From: Paracoccaceae bacterium
Lineage (GTDB): Bacteria; Pseudomonadota; Alphaproteobacteria; Rhodobacterales; Rhodobacteraceae
Length of the DNA stretch: 52,995 nt
Direction: 5' to 3'
Assembly: GCA_030066905.1 (NCBI GenBank)
Contig: JASJAR010000028.1
Location: forward strand, 1 to 52,995
Made by a program: the position numbers and the translations under genes. Positions 31,290 to 40,091 of this stretch are shown piece by piece. The notes beneath the pieces were generated by a model, which was not told the origin of the DNA, searched no databases, and saw nothing but the letters and a program-made list of their open reading frames with translations. Positions within the stretch are counted from its first letter, which is position 1. Each line of letters begins with the position of its first letter.

Positions 31290-33296
31290 TCAGCGCTCCG
31301 TCAGCTTCAACTCGATCCGCCGGTTCTCCGCCCGGGCCGCGGCGGTGTCGTCGAGGTTCACCGGGCGGTACTCGCCGAACCCCGTTGCCGCGAGGCGCTC
31401 GGGCGGAAAGCCGAGGCCATCGGTCATGAACCGCACGACCGAAAGCGCGCGGGCCTGAGAGAGCTCCCAATTGTCCGCGAAGCGCCCGCCGGTGATCGGC
31501 GTGTTGTCGGTATGCCCGTCGACCCGAACGATCCAGTCGATGCCTTCGGGGATGTCCTCGGCCACCTCGGAAAGGATCTCGGCCACGCCCGCGATCTGTT
31601 CCTGGCCCTCGGCCGAAAGATCCGCCGAGCCCAGCGAAAAAAGCACCTCGGAGGAGAACACGAACCGGTCGCCGACGATCCGCACCTCGGCGCGGCCTTC
31701 GAGAATCGACCGCATGGCGGCAAAAAACTCGGACCGCGCGAGCTCCAGTTCCTCGGCCTCCGAGCGCAGCATCGCGGCTTCCTGTTCGAGACGGATCCGT
31801 TCGGCCTCCTCGAGCTCCCGCCGGCGCCGTTCCTCGGCGGCCGCCCGGGCGAGGGCGGCATTGAGGTCCGAGCCGAGCGTGTCGATGCGCACCTGGGCCT
31901 CGGCATCGCGCGACCGGCTGTCGTCGATGAGGCCCTGAAGCACGTTGAGCTGCGCGCGCAGTTCGTCGATCTGCGCGTTGAGCAGGGCCACTTCCCGTTG
32001 AGCCTCCGCCGAAAGCGCCTCCTCCTCGGCCAGTCGCGCCTGCGCAGTGGCGAGGAGCGCCGCCTGCCGTTCGGCCTCGGTGAGCTGTTCGGCAGCACTG
32101 TTCTCGGCAAGCGCCCGGGCGGCCAGGGCCGCAGCAAGCTGATCGCGAAGCGAACGGTCCTCGGTTTCGGCGGCCCGTGCGGCCTCGAGTTCCGCAGCGA
32201 GCCGGTCGCGTTCGGCGGCGAGCGCTGCCAGACGGGCATCCCGCTCGGCTTCGGTATCGGACGCTGCCGCGAGCGCGGCTTCCGCTTCCGACAGCCGGGT
32301 GCGAAGCGCGGCGAGCTCGGCCTCCGCATCGTCCTTTTCGAGGGTCGCGAGCGCGAGTGCGAGTTCCATTTCCTCTGCGTTCGTTCGCGCAGTGCCCAAT
32401 TGGCTCTGGGCCGCCTCGGCGGCCCGAAGCGCCTCGTCCCGTGCCGCCAGCGCGGCGGCCAGACGTTCATCGAGGTCGCTGTCGGCGGCTTCGGCCGCAG
32501 CCAGCAGGGTCAGCGTTTCCTCCGCACGCCGCCGCTCCTCCTCGAGCGCAAGAGACATCGCGGTCAGCTCGGCATCGGCGTTTTCGAGACGCTCCCGCAG
32601 CGCCTCGGCGGCCGCCGCTTCGGCCAGGCGCGCGGCTTCCTCTTCGCTGAGCGCCTCCTCGGCCGCAAGCAGGGCCGCCTCGCGCTCGGCGGCCTCCGCC
32701 TGCAAGTCGGCGGTCAGTGCTTCGAGCGCCTCCCGCCGCGCAGCGGCGAGCCGGGCGGCCTCGGCTTGTGCATCGATCTCCTCGCGGCTCCGCGCCAGCG
32801 CCAGTTGCAGCGCCTCCTGTTCGGTCAGCAGCGTCTCGCGGGCCGCTTCGAGCTCTTCGACGGTCGCGGTGAGCCGCTCCCCTTCGGCCAAGGCCGAATC
32901 CCGCTCGGCGATCAGCGAAGCGACCTGCTCCTCGAACGAGGCAATCGCCGCCGCCCGGGCCGCAAGCTCCCCGGCCTGGGTTTCGAGCTGGCCCGTGAGG
33001 TTGGCAATCAGCGTCGCCTGCCGCGCGGTCTCGGCGCGCTCGGTCTCGAGCTCTTCCTGGAGGCTTGCGGAGTTCTGCTGTTCGAGGCCCAGCGCTCGGG
33101 CCAGCACGTTCACTTCGACGGAAAGCTGTTCGAGCGCGTCCTCCTGCCCCGAAATCTGCTCCTGCAGGACGAACTGCACGACCATGAAAATCGTGAGCAC
33201 GAACATCAGCACCAGCAGAAGCGCTGTCATCGCATCGACGAAGCCGGGCCAGATCGACCCCGACACCCGTTGGACCGACCGCCGGGTGAGCGCCAT
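31290..33296 (-). CDS. Membrane-anchored coiled-coil protein with C-terminal OmpA (MotB-like) domain
   Basis: A 668-residue protein. The N-terminus WPGFVDAMTALLLVLMFVLT (residues 16-35) is a single membrane span with an Asp at position 21, the place of the ion-carrying Asp in MotB/ExbD/TolR stators. Residues ~50-540 are an almost unbroken Ala/Glu/Arg-rich coiled coil, with no known domain. The C-terminus (about 550-668) is an OmpA-like peptidoglycan-binding domain: FSLGSADLSAEGQEQI, VDGHTDNTPI, and ALSVVRFMT, NRRIELKLTER. It starts 3 nt after the MotA/ExbB-like gene, so the two form a stator-like unit. The function is unknown. Confidence 0.88.
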   Translation of the reverse strand: MALTRRSVQRVSGSIWPGFVDAMTALLLVLMFVLTIFMVVQFVLQEQISGQEDALEQLSVEVNVLARALGLEQQNSASLQEELETERAETARQATLIANLTGQLETQAGELAARAAAIASFEEQVASLIAERDSALAEGERLTATVEELEAARETLLTEQEALQLALARSREEIDAQAEAARLAAARREALEALTADLQAEAAEREAALLAAEEALSEEEAARLAEAAAAEALRERLENADAELTAMSLALEEERRRAEETLTLLAAAEAADSDLDERLAAALAARDEALRAAEAAQSQLGTARTNAEEMELALALATLEKDDAEAELAALRTRLSEAEAALAAASDTEAERDARLAALAAERDRLAAELEAARAAETEDRSLRDQLAAALAARALAENSAAEQLTEAERQAALLATAQARLAEEEALSAEAQREVALLNAQIDELRAQLNVLQGLIDDSRSRDAEAQVRIDTLGSDLNAALARAAAEERRRRELEEAERIRLEQEAAMLRSEAEELELARSEFFAAMRSILEGRAEVRIVGDRFVFSSEVLFSLGSADLSAEGQEQIAGVAEILSEVAEDIPEGIDWIVRVDGHTDNTPITGGRFADNWELSQARALSVVRFMTDGLGFPPERLAATGFGEYRPVNLDDTAAARAENRRIELKLTER

Positions 33297-33299
33297 GGG

Positions 33300-34475
33300 C
33301 TAGCCTCCCGTCCGGTCGAGCCGCTGGACCGCGCGGGTCAGCGCCTGGATATCCGCGCGAAGCTCCGAGAGGCTCTCCTGCCGGCCAGCGGACATCTCTT
33401 CGAGAATGCGCAGAAGCTGGACGTCCATCGACCGCAGGCGCATCCGGCTTTCGGCATCGACCCCGCCGGCGGCGCCGCCGCCCGAGACCTGGGCCTGGGC
33501 TTCGAGCAGATCGGCAAGGCGCTGCTGCGACTGGCCGAGGCGGGTGAGGGCGGAGGCCGTTCCCTGCCCGCCTTCGAGCTTGTCGGTCAATTCGCGGATC
33601 GCGCCGGCCATCTCCCCGATCCGATCCTCGCCGCGCATTTCGAGGAGGAAGTTCTGAAGGTCGTCCTGCCGCTCGGCCATGCGTTCGGCGAGCTGGGCGA
33701 CGATACCGAGATCGGCCGCGCCCCCCTCCCCGTCGCCATCGGCGGAAAAGCCGAGGCGGGTGATCGAGGAAAGCCATTCCTCGAGCTCGCGGTAGAACCG
33801 GTTCTGCCCGTGGCTCGCGAAGAGCTCCAGAAGCCCGACGACAAGCGAGCCCGCGAGCCCCAGAAGCGAGGACGAAAACGCAATGCCCATCCCGTCGAGC
33901 TGGCTTTCGAGCCCGGTCATCAGGCGGTTGAACACCTCCATCCCGGTCTCGTTGTCGGACGGGGCCAGCGAGCGGATCGTCTCGACCACCGCCGGAACGG
34001 TCGTCGCCAGACCGAAAAAGGTGCCGAGAAGACCGAGAAAGATCAGGAGGTTGACGATGTAGCGGGTGATGTCGCGCGCCTCGTCGATCCGGGTGGCAAC
34101 GGAATCGAGGATCGACCTTGTCGAAGACGCGCCGATCTGCATCGTCTTGCCGCGGGACCTCAGGAGGGCCGCCAGCGAGGCGAGAAGCCGGGGGGCGCGG
34201 GTGAACCGGAAGCCGGGGCGCTCGCGTGCGAACCCCTCAATCCAGCCCACCGAGCTGAAGATCTGAAAGACTTGCCAGAAACAGGCCCCGATCCCGAAGA
34301 GAAACACGATCGCGATGAAGCCGTTGAGCCAGAGATTGGCGAGAAACACCGGCGCAACACGCGGGAAAGCGATCCAGGCGCCGATGCCGACGGCAACCAG
34401 GACGAACAGCATCAGCACCAATTGGCGCACCGGCTGGGTGAATTTCAGATAGGCCTCGGGGTCCCAGCGGACCAT
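33300..34475 (-). CDS. MotA/TolQ/ExbB-family proton-channel protein
   Basis: A 391-residue membrane protein with about four spans: near residues 15-38, 44-68, and the pair LLIFLGLLGTFFGLATTVP (about 140-160) and AFSSSLLGLAGSLVVGLLE (about 205-225), which are the two conserved helices of MotA/ExbB channels. The C-terminal ~150 residues are cytoplasmic and helical, ending MDVQLLRILEEMSAGRQ. The proton path normally needs the Asp of the partner, present in the next gene. No flagellar, Tol or TonB genes are nearby, so it is probably an uncharacterised third kind of stator. Confidence 0.87.
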   Translation of the reverse strand: MVRWDPEAYLKFTQPVRQLVLMLFVLVAVGIGAWIAFPRVAPVFLANLWLNGFIAIVFLFGIGACFWQVFQIFSSVGWIEGFARERPGFRFTRAPRLLASLAALLRSRGKTMQIGASSTRSILDSVATRIDEARDITRYIVNLLIFLGLLGTFFGLATTVPAVVETIRSLAPSDNETGMEVFNRLMTGLESQLDGMGIAFSSSLLGLAGSLVVGLLELFASHGQNRFYRELEEWLSSITRLGFSADGDGEGGAADLGIVAQLAERMAERQDDLQNFLLEMRGEDRIGEMAGAIRELTDKLEGGQGTASALTRLGQSQQRLADLLEAQAQVSGGGAAGGVDAESRMRLRSMDVQLLRILEEMSAGRQESLSELRADIQALTRAVQRLDRTGG

Positions 34476-34538
34476 CGTCTCACCCTGCGCAGGTCTGTCC
34501 CTGGCGCAAGACTAGTCGGCGGGGCTCTGGGTCACAAG

Positions 34539-35090
34539 TCAACTCGCAAGGCCCTCGGCTTCGAGGACGCGCACCCGACGGGCGAGCCAGTCGAGGTCGG
34601 CATCGACGATCCCAAGCTCGGCAAGATGCTCGACGGTGTTGTAGAGGTATTCGGTGTTCGGCCCCCGCCCGCCGACGGCGCGGTGGATGATTTGCGCCTG
34701 CTCTTCGAGGCCGAGGTCGCCGCGGTACTGAACATGCGTTTTTTCAATCACATACGCTAGGGCTTCCACATTGCCGCCTTCGCCGAGGCGCAGCGGCAGC
34801 CAGTGTTCGACATAGGCCGACGAGATCAACTCGCGCTCCCGGAGGAGGTGCAGCGTGCCGTCCGCCGCTTCGGGAGCGACTTCGAAGGCGATCCCGTCAC
34901 AGACCGCCCCCGGCGTCTCGTCGAGCGCCAGAACGAGGCCCGGCGCGTCCTCCGTGCCCCGATGGTGGATCGAGGACATGCAAAACGACCGGTGAAACCC
35001 TTCGATCCGCGCCACCTCACGGCGGCGATAGGGGAATTCGGGGTTCCACATCAACGATCCGTAACCGAAGACCCAGAGTGGCGCGTCCAT
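34539..35090 (-). CDS. Gamma-glutamylcyclotransferase, ChaC-like
   Basis: ATG at 35090 (MDAPLWVFGYGSLMWNPEF) follows AAGGG at about 8 nt spacing; an upstream in-frame Met is not needed. It has 183 residues. The substrate loop is FGYGSLMW near residue 8, and GIAFEV and LRERELISSAYV match the ChaC family. Members cut glutathione to 5-oxoproline and Cys-Gly. It is divergent from the DUF2125 gene. Confidence 0.9.
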   Translation of the reverse strand: MDAPLWVFGYGSLMWNPEFPYRRREVARIEGFHRSFCMSSIHHRGTEDAPGLVLALDETPGAVCDGIAFEVAPEAADGTLHLLRERELISSAYVEHWLPLRLGEGGNVEALAYVIEKTHVQYRGDLGLEEQAQIIHRAVGGRGPNTEYLYNTVEHLAELGIVDADLDWLARRVRVLEAEGLAS

Positions 35091-35150
35091 GGCTGGCCCT
35101 TTTTGAACCTCGCCTTTAAACACCAGCCGGTTTGCAAGGAAAAGCACCCC

Positions 35151-36155
35151 GTGGCCCGCAGATTGATCGTCCTCGTCATTGTCGCCGTCCTGGCCTGGGG
35201 CGGGTATTGGGTCGTTGGCTCCGTGGCCCTCGACCGGGCCTTGCGGGCCTGGATCGACGACCGGCGCGGCGAGGGCTGGTTCGCAGAATATGCCGACCTA
35301 AGGGTGCAGGGCTTTCCGAACCGCTTCGACACGACCTTCACCGAACTCGATCTGGCCGACCCCGAAACCGGGCTCGCCTGGAGCCTGCCGTTCTTTCAGA
35401 TCCTCGCCCTCTCGTACCGGCCGAACCACGTCATCGCCGTCTGGCCGGACCAGCACCGGATCGCAACGCCGGGGGAGCGGCTGACGGTAACGTCGGCTAC
35501 GATGCAGGCCTCCCTCGTCGTCGAACCGGGGACCGCCCTCGTCCTTGACCGGGCCACGCTCGTCACGGAGGCGCTCGGGGTGACGTCGAGCGCTGGCTGG
35601 CAGAGCGGGGCGGCGGAACTCAGGCTTGCGACGCGGCAGGCCCCGGTGGCCGCCAATGCCCATGACATCGCCATCGAGGCACTGAGCGTCGACGTCGCCG
35701 AACCGCTGAAGCGTCAGCTCGACCCGTTGGGTGCGCTGCCTGACGAGATAGAAACCCTGCGTCTTGAAACCGAAATCGCCTTCGATGCGCCGTGGGATCG
35801 GTTTGCCATCGAGCGTGCCCGGCCTCAACCGACGGCCATCGACCTCGACGACCTCACCGCGGTCTGGGGCGATCTGGAACTTCGCGCCGCCGGGGCCGTG
35901 ATCGTTGATGCGGCCGGGCTTGCAACCGGCGAGTTCACGGTTAAGGCGGTGAACTGGCGCCAGATGCTCGACATCGCCGTCGCCTCCGGGGCGCTGCCGG
36001 AGGCCAGTCGGCCATCGGTCGAGAGCGCGCTCGAACTGCTGGCCGGCATGTCCGGACGGCCCGATACGATCGACGCGCCCTTTGCGATCCGGGGTGGGCG
36101 GGTGTTCTTCGGCCCGATCCCCCTCGGAGCACTCCCGCCGATCCGCATCCGGTAG
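35151..36155 (+). CDS. DUF2125 domain-containing protein
   Basis: GTG at 35151 (MARRLIVLVIVAVLAWGG) gives 334 residues; AAGGAAAAG lies upstream (35136-35144). The N-terminus is a signal anchor (about residues 4-22); the rest is a periplasmic beta-rich region with VQGFPNRFDTTFTELDLAD, LSYRPNHVIAVWPD and a C-terminal GGRVFFGPIPLGALPPI. DUF2125 proteins are found in alphaproteobacteria and have no assigned role. It is not in an obvious operon; the frame upstream to 34803 is a shadow of the gene on the other strand. Confidence 0.85.
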   Translation: MARRLIVLVIVAVLAWGGYWVVGSVALDRALRAWIDDRRGEGWFAEYADLRVQGFPNRFDTTFTELDLADPETGLAWSLPFFQILALSYRPNHVIAVWPDQHRIATPGERLTVTSATMQASLVVEPGTALVLDRATLVTEALGVTSSAGWQSGAAELRLATRQAPVAANAHDIAIEALSVDVAEPLKRQLDPLGALPDEIETLRLETEIAFDAPWDRFAIERARPQPTAIDLDDLTAVWGDLELRAAGAVIVDAAGLATGEFTVKAVNWRQMLDIAVASGALPEASRPSVESALELLAGMSGRPDTIDAPFAIRGGRVFFGPIPLGALPPIRIR

Positions 36156-36216
36156 GGCCTGCACCGGGACCCGGACAGCCCTGCCTCCGCCCGTCCGGAT
36201 GGCGAAGAAACTGCGG

Positions 36217-36237
36217 GTCCCGGGCTTGGCCCGGGCC
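36217..36237. repeat. Solitary palindrome of the composite repeat family
   Basis: GTCCCGGG-cttgg-CCCGGGCC matches the first half of the composite repeat; no second half is seen 52 bp later, although a CGATGGGCAGCGCGCTCC stretch follows that resembles the spacer of copy 4. Confidence 0.65.
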
Positions 36238-36330
36238 CCCGATGGGCAGCGCGCTCCATGGGCTCGGGGCTTCGGACCACGACCGGAGCGTCGTTGCTCA
36301 CGGCCTCGCGACGCAACACCGGGTCGCGCC

Positions 36331-37215
36331 CTAGCGACAGTAGGGCGAGCGCCGGGCCTTGGTGTCGAAATGGAAATGGTCCTGGTGAAACCGGTCGGCA
36401 TCGGGGCCGAGGACGGTGCCGAAGGGCCCGCAGGCGGAACGATGGAGCCGCCTCAGCACCTGGCCCTCAACACGGCGCCCCCAGCCGTCTTCCACTGAAA
36501 TCGTCGTGCCGTTGCGCAAGGTGATTCCGGAAATGTCGACCGCCTTGCCCTTGCCGTGTTCCGAAATCGACCCGCCAGGGCGATGGTTGATGGTCCGGCA
36601 GGCGTAGCCGGCGGCGATTTCGAGGCGGGCCGGGCCGCCGCCGAGACGGCCGATCCCGGGCTTGACGCCGCGTTCGACCCAGGAATGGAGCGCCCGCGCC
36701 GTCTCGCACTCCATCGTCGTGGCGCGCGACAGGCGCACGCCGCCAACCTCGGCCACGCGCACGGGCGCGTCGATCCCGCACCCCCTGAGCCGGCCCGGAA
36801 TTCTGTCGACGGTCTGACCGACGATTTCGCGCGACCCGCAGATCGGCCCGACCCGGCCCGATTGCAGGACCCGCGCAGGTTCCGGCGAGACCGGGCGCTC
36901 GGACCGGGCGATGGCCCGCTCGGGCCGCGCTCTGGGAACCGGCGACCGGCGCATGCCCTCGGCCGGCAATTGCGCGCGAGCAAGCGTCGAACCGGCGGAC
37001 ACGGCTGGCTGAAGCTGGCGTCGCGACGCACGATCCGGTCTCGGGCGCGGACGGATATCGGCATCGTAGAAGACCGGGACCACCACAAGCGTCGCCGCTC
37101 GAAGTGTCTCAACTTCGGGCCGGGCCTTGGGCAGCGGGCTCGTGCGGAGCGGGTCGGCGCCGGCGGCGCCCGCCATGAGGGCGAGGCCGACGCCGAGCAC
37201 CGCGGCAAACCTCAC
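36331..37215 (-). CDS. Extensin-like family protein (LAS/M15-type metal site)
   Basis: GTG at 37215 overlaps the tyrC stop; 294 residues. A signal peptide is plausible (RFAAVLGVGLALMAGAAGA), followed by a Pro/Arg-rich linker to about residue 150 and the extensin-like C-terminal domain: CGIDAPVRVAEVGGV, SEHGKGKAVDISGI and ADRFHQDHFHFDT, which carry the His/Asp metal-site pattern of LAS-type peptidases. Cell-wall turnover is plausible but unproven. It ends YCR, after a region of conserved cysteines (CGID, MECET, YACRT, SACGP). Confidence 0.88.
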   Translation of the reverse strand: MRFAAVLGVGLALMAGAAGADPLRTSPLPKARPEVETLRAATLVVVPVFYDADIRPRPRPDRASRRQLQPAVSAGSTLARAQLPAEGMRRSPVPRARPERAIARSERPVSPEPARVLQSGRVGPICGSREIVGQTVDRIPGRLRGCGIDAPVRVAEVGGVRLSRATTMECETARALHSWVERGVKPGIGRLGGGPARLEIAAGYACRTINHRPGGSISEHGKGKAVDISGITLRNGTTISVEDGWGRRVEGQVLRRLHRSACGPFGTVLGPDADRFHQDHFHFDTKARRSPYCR

Positions 37216-38132
37216 GGCTTTGCGCTCCCACGGCCGAAATCCGGCGCGGCAGTGTCCTGACCGGCTTCGATGATCCCCCGGCGAATGGCCCGGGTCCGGG
37301 TGAAGTACTCCTCCAGATGCGCCCCGTCGCCGGTACGGATCGCCCGTTGCAGTGCGAAGAGCTCCTCGGTGAAGCGGCCGAGGATTTCCAGCGTCGCGTC
37401 CTTGTTCATCAGAAACACGTCCCGCCACATCACCGGGTCGGAGGCCGCGATCCGGGTAAAGTCGCGAAACCCCGCCGCCGAGAACTTGATGACCTCGCTG
37501 TCGGTCACCCGTCTGAGGTCGTCAGCCACGCCGACCATGGTATAGGCGATGAGATGGGGCGTGTGGGAGGTGACGGCGAGGACGAGGTCGTGGTGGTCGG
37601 GGTCCATCAGATCGACGTTCGACCCCAGCGCCTCCCAGAGCCGCCGGAGCTTTGACAATGCCCCCTCATCGACACCCGGCGGCGGCAGCAGCAGGCACCA
37701 GCGGTTCTCGAAGAGTTCGGCGAAGCCCGAGCGGGGCCCCGAATGCTCGGTCCCGGCCAGCGGGTGGCCCGGAATGAAATGGACGGTTTCCGGCAGGTGC
37801 GGCGCGACATCGGCAACGACCGCCCGCTTGACCGACCCGACATCGGTCAGCGTCGCACTCGGGGCGAGATGCGGGCCGATGGCCGCGGCCACCGCGCCCA
37901 TCGCTCCGACCGGCACGGCCAGCACGACGAGATCGGCGCCCCGCACGGCCTCCTCGGGGCTTTCGGCAACCCGGTCGACCAGTCCGTCCTCGGCCGCAAT
38001 CGCCCGGGTCTCGGTCGAGCGGGCGGTGCCGACGATCTCTCTCGCAAGCCCGTGGCGCCTAAGCCCATGGGCCATCGACGAGGCGATGAGCCCAAGCCCG
38101 ATCAGGGCCACACGGTCGTAAAGAACGCTCAC
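37212..38132 (-). CDS. tyrC: Prephenate/arogenate dehydrogenase family protein
   Basis: GTG at 38132 follows GGAGG in the hisC tail and gives 306 residues. The NAD(P)-binding loop is VALIGLGLIASSMAHGL, and HPLAGTEHSGP plus the C-terminal FRDFTRIAASDPVMW are family motifs. It oxidises prephenate or arogenate toward tyrosine; which of the two cannot be read from the sequence. It overlaps hisC by 1 nt and the extensin-like start by 4 nt, forming an operon with hisC. Confidence 0.93.
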   Translation of the reverse strand: MSVLYDRVALIGLGLIASSMAHGLRRHGLAREIVGTARSTETRAIAAEDGLVDRVAESPEEAVRGADLVVLAVPVGAMGAVAAAIGPHLAPSATLTDVGSVKRAVVADVAPHLPETVHFIPGHPLAGTEHSGPRSGFAELFENRWCLLLPPPGVDEGALSKLRRLWEALGSNVDLMDPDHHDLVLAVTSHTPHLIAYTMVGVADDLRRVTDSEVIKFSAAGFRDFTRIAASDPVMWRDVFLMNKDATLEILGRFTEELFALQRAIRTGDGAHLEEYFTRTRAIRRGIIEAGQDTAAPDFGRGSAKP

Positions 38133-39220
38133 TACGCCGCCCTCCGCCACCGGGCGAGGCTGTCGATCACGCGACCGGTCTGCCCGGCGTCGCCCACGGT
38201 GATGCGCAAGGCTTCGCGAAATCCGTAGCCGCCGACCTGCCGGACGATGATCCCGTCGCCGAGGAGATGCGCATTCGCCGCTTCGGCCTCGCCCGCATCG
38301 GCGAACCGCGCCAGCACGAAGTTGGTGTGGCTGTCATCGGCCGCGATGCCGAGTTGGCGCAAACCGCCGAGGAGCCTGGCCCGTTGGTCGGCATTGAGCG
38401 CAGCGCAGCTCTCGACCCAGCCCCGGTCGCGCACCGCCGCTTCGGCCGCGGCAAGCTGAACCCCCGAGAGGTTGAACGGCTGGCGGATGCGGGTCATGAC
38501 CTCGATCAGCCAGCGGTCGCCATAGCCCCAGCCGATGCGCAATCCGCCAAGGCCGTAAATCTTTGAAAACGTGCGCGTCATCAGGATGTTGGGGCGAGAC
38601 CCGGCGAGGGCCGCCCCGCCGTCGTACCCTGCGGCATATTCGGTGTAGGCCCCGTCGAGGACGACGATCACGTGGCTCGGAACCCGCTCGACAAGGTCTT
38701 CCAGCATCGACACCGGAATCATCGTTCCCGTCGGGTTGCCGGGGTTGGTGACGAGGATCACCCGGGTGCGCTCGGTCACCGCATCCAAGATGGCGTCGAT
38801 ATCGACGACACGGTCGGCCTCGGGCACTTGCACCGGTGTCGCCCCCGCCATGCGGATCAGCACCGGGTAGAGCGAAAACCCGTGGGCGGTGTGGATGATC
38901 TCGTCGCCCGGCCCCGCGAAGGCTTGCGTCACGAATTGCAGGACCTCGTCGGAGCCTACCCCGCAAATTATCCGTCCGGGATCGAGCCCGTGGACCTCGC
39001 CAATGGCCCCCCGCAAGGCGGCGTGATCGGTCGGGGGGTAGAGATGGGCCGACGGTGCAGCCTCGGCAATGGCGGCAAGCGCCGACGGGGGCGGGCCAAG
39101 CGGGTTTTCGTTGGACGACAGCTTCAGAACATCGGAGCGGCCCGCAATCCCCGACCTGCCGCCCTGATAGAGCGCGATCTCCATGATCCCGGGTTGCGGC
39201 GTGATGGCGGTGTTCGTCAT
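38132..39220 (-). CDS. hisC: Histidinol-phosphate aminotransferase family
   Basis: A 362-residue fold-type I PLP enzyme. N-terminal KLSSNENPLGPPPSAL, YPPTDHAALR, NPGNPTGTMIP, and the PLP lysine in TRTFSKIYGLGGLRIGWGYG are all typical. HisC makes histidinol phosphate, and many members also transaminate aromatic keto acids. The pairing with tyrC suggests that it serves tyrosine/phenylalanine as well as histidine, an inference. Confidence 0.93.
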   Translation of the reverse strand: MTNTAITPQPGIMEIALYQGGRSGIAGRSDVLKLSSNENPLGPPPSALAAIAEAAPSAHLYPPTDHAALRGAIGEVHGLDPGRIICGVGSDEVLQFVTQAFAGPGDEIIHTAHGFSLYPVLIRMAGATPVQVPEADRVVDIDAILDAVTERTRVILVTNPGNPTGTMIPVSMLEDLVERVPSHVIVVLDGAYTEYAAGYDGGAALAGSRPNILMTRTFSKIYGLGGLRIGWGYGDRWLIEVMTRIRQPFNLSGVQLAAAEAAVRDRGWVESCAALNADQRARLLGGLRQLGIAADDSHTNFVLARFADAGEAEAANAHLLGDGIIVRQVGGYGFREALRITVGDAGQTGRVIDSLARWRRAA

Positions 39221-39280
39221 ATCCCTGCCTCGTCTCCAGCGGTTCTAGCCCGGCGCGAAAGCGCCTGACCAGCGGAATTG

Positions 39281-39308
39281 AAAAAGGCCGCCCGGACGGG
39301 GCGGCCTT
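39281..39308 (-). terminator. Rho-independent terminator of rpsD
   Basis: On the minus strand AAGGCCGCCC-cgtcc-GGGCGGCCTT forms a perfect 10-bp stem followed by TTTTTC. It ends about 20 nt after the rpsD stop. Confidence 0.85.
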
Positions 39309-39330
39309 CCCACATCGCCGGGCGAGGACC

Positions 39331-39951
39331 TTAGTTCTGCGCGTAATATTCGATGACGAGGTTGGGCTCCATCATCACCGGATAGGGCACATCCCCGAGC
39401 CCCGGCGTGCGCACGAAGGTAGCCGTCATCTTCGCGTGGTCGGTCTCGATGTAGTCCGGCACGTCGCGCTCGGGCAGGCCCACAGCTTCGAGAACGATGG
39501 CAAGCTGCTTCGACTTGTCGCGCACCTCGACCACGTCGCCCTCCTTCACACGGTAGGAGGGAATGTTCACGCGCCGGCCGTTGACCTTCACATGGCCGTG
39601 GTTGACGAACTGTCGGGCGGCAAAGATCGTCGGCACGAACTTCGCGCGGTAGACCACCGCATCGAGCCGGCGCTCGAGGAGGCCGATGAGGTTCTCGCCG
39701 GTGTCGCCCTTGACCCGTTCGGCCTCGGCGAAGATGCGGCGGAACTGCTTCTCGGTGAGATCGCCGTAATACCCCTTGAGCTTCTGCTTGGCGCGAAGCT
39801 GGATGCCGAAATCGGACAGCTTGCCCTTGCGGCGCTGGCCGTGCTGGCCGGGGCCGTACTCGCGCTTGTTGACCGGGGATTTCGGGCGACCCCAGATGTT
39901 TTCGCCCATCCGGCGGTCGATCTTGTGTTTGGCAGAGGTGCGTTTGCTCAC
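39331..39951 (-). CDS. rpsD: 30S ribosomal protein S4
   Basis: GTG at 39951 ([19 protein letters not shown]) follows AAGGAG and gives 206 residues. The S4 RNA-binding domain includes [20 protein letters not shown] and [19 protein letters not shown]4 starts assembly of the small subunit on 16S rRNA. It is a single-gene unit with its own terminator. Confidence 0.98.
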   Translation of the reverse strand: MSKRTSAKHKIDRRMGENIWGRPKSPVNKREYGPGQHGQRRKGKLSDFGIQLRAKQKLKGYYGDLTEKQFRRIFAEAERVKGDTGENLIGLLERRLDAVVYRAKFVPTIFAARQFVNHGHVKVNGRRVNIPSYRVKEGDVVEVRDKSKQLAIVLEAVGLPERDVPDYIETDHAKMTATFVRTPGLGDVPYPVMMEPNLVIEYYAQN

Positions 39952-40091
39952 CGCTGATCTCCTTCGTTGAGGCGCCCTCGGCGGGCGCGGCTGAAGGGCG
40001 TTGTCCTTTCCCGCGAAGGGCGACAGGCATCCCCTTGCGGGGGCCGCCAACACCAATGAAGTGCGCGCTTATACGCGAGGCGCTCGGCCTG

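Noticed and set aside
31290..34475. Zorya phage-defence system
   Set aside because: The MotA/OmpA pair resembles ZorA/ZorB in parts, but no ZorC, ZorD or ZorE-like gene is adjacent; the neighbours are core genes.
31512..34760. 1082-residue plus-strand frame
   Set aside because: Antisense to the OmpA-like and MotA-like genes; its length follows from the GC-rich, repetitive Ala/Glu/Arg codons of the coiled coil. The minus strand carries recognisable domains.
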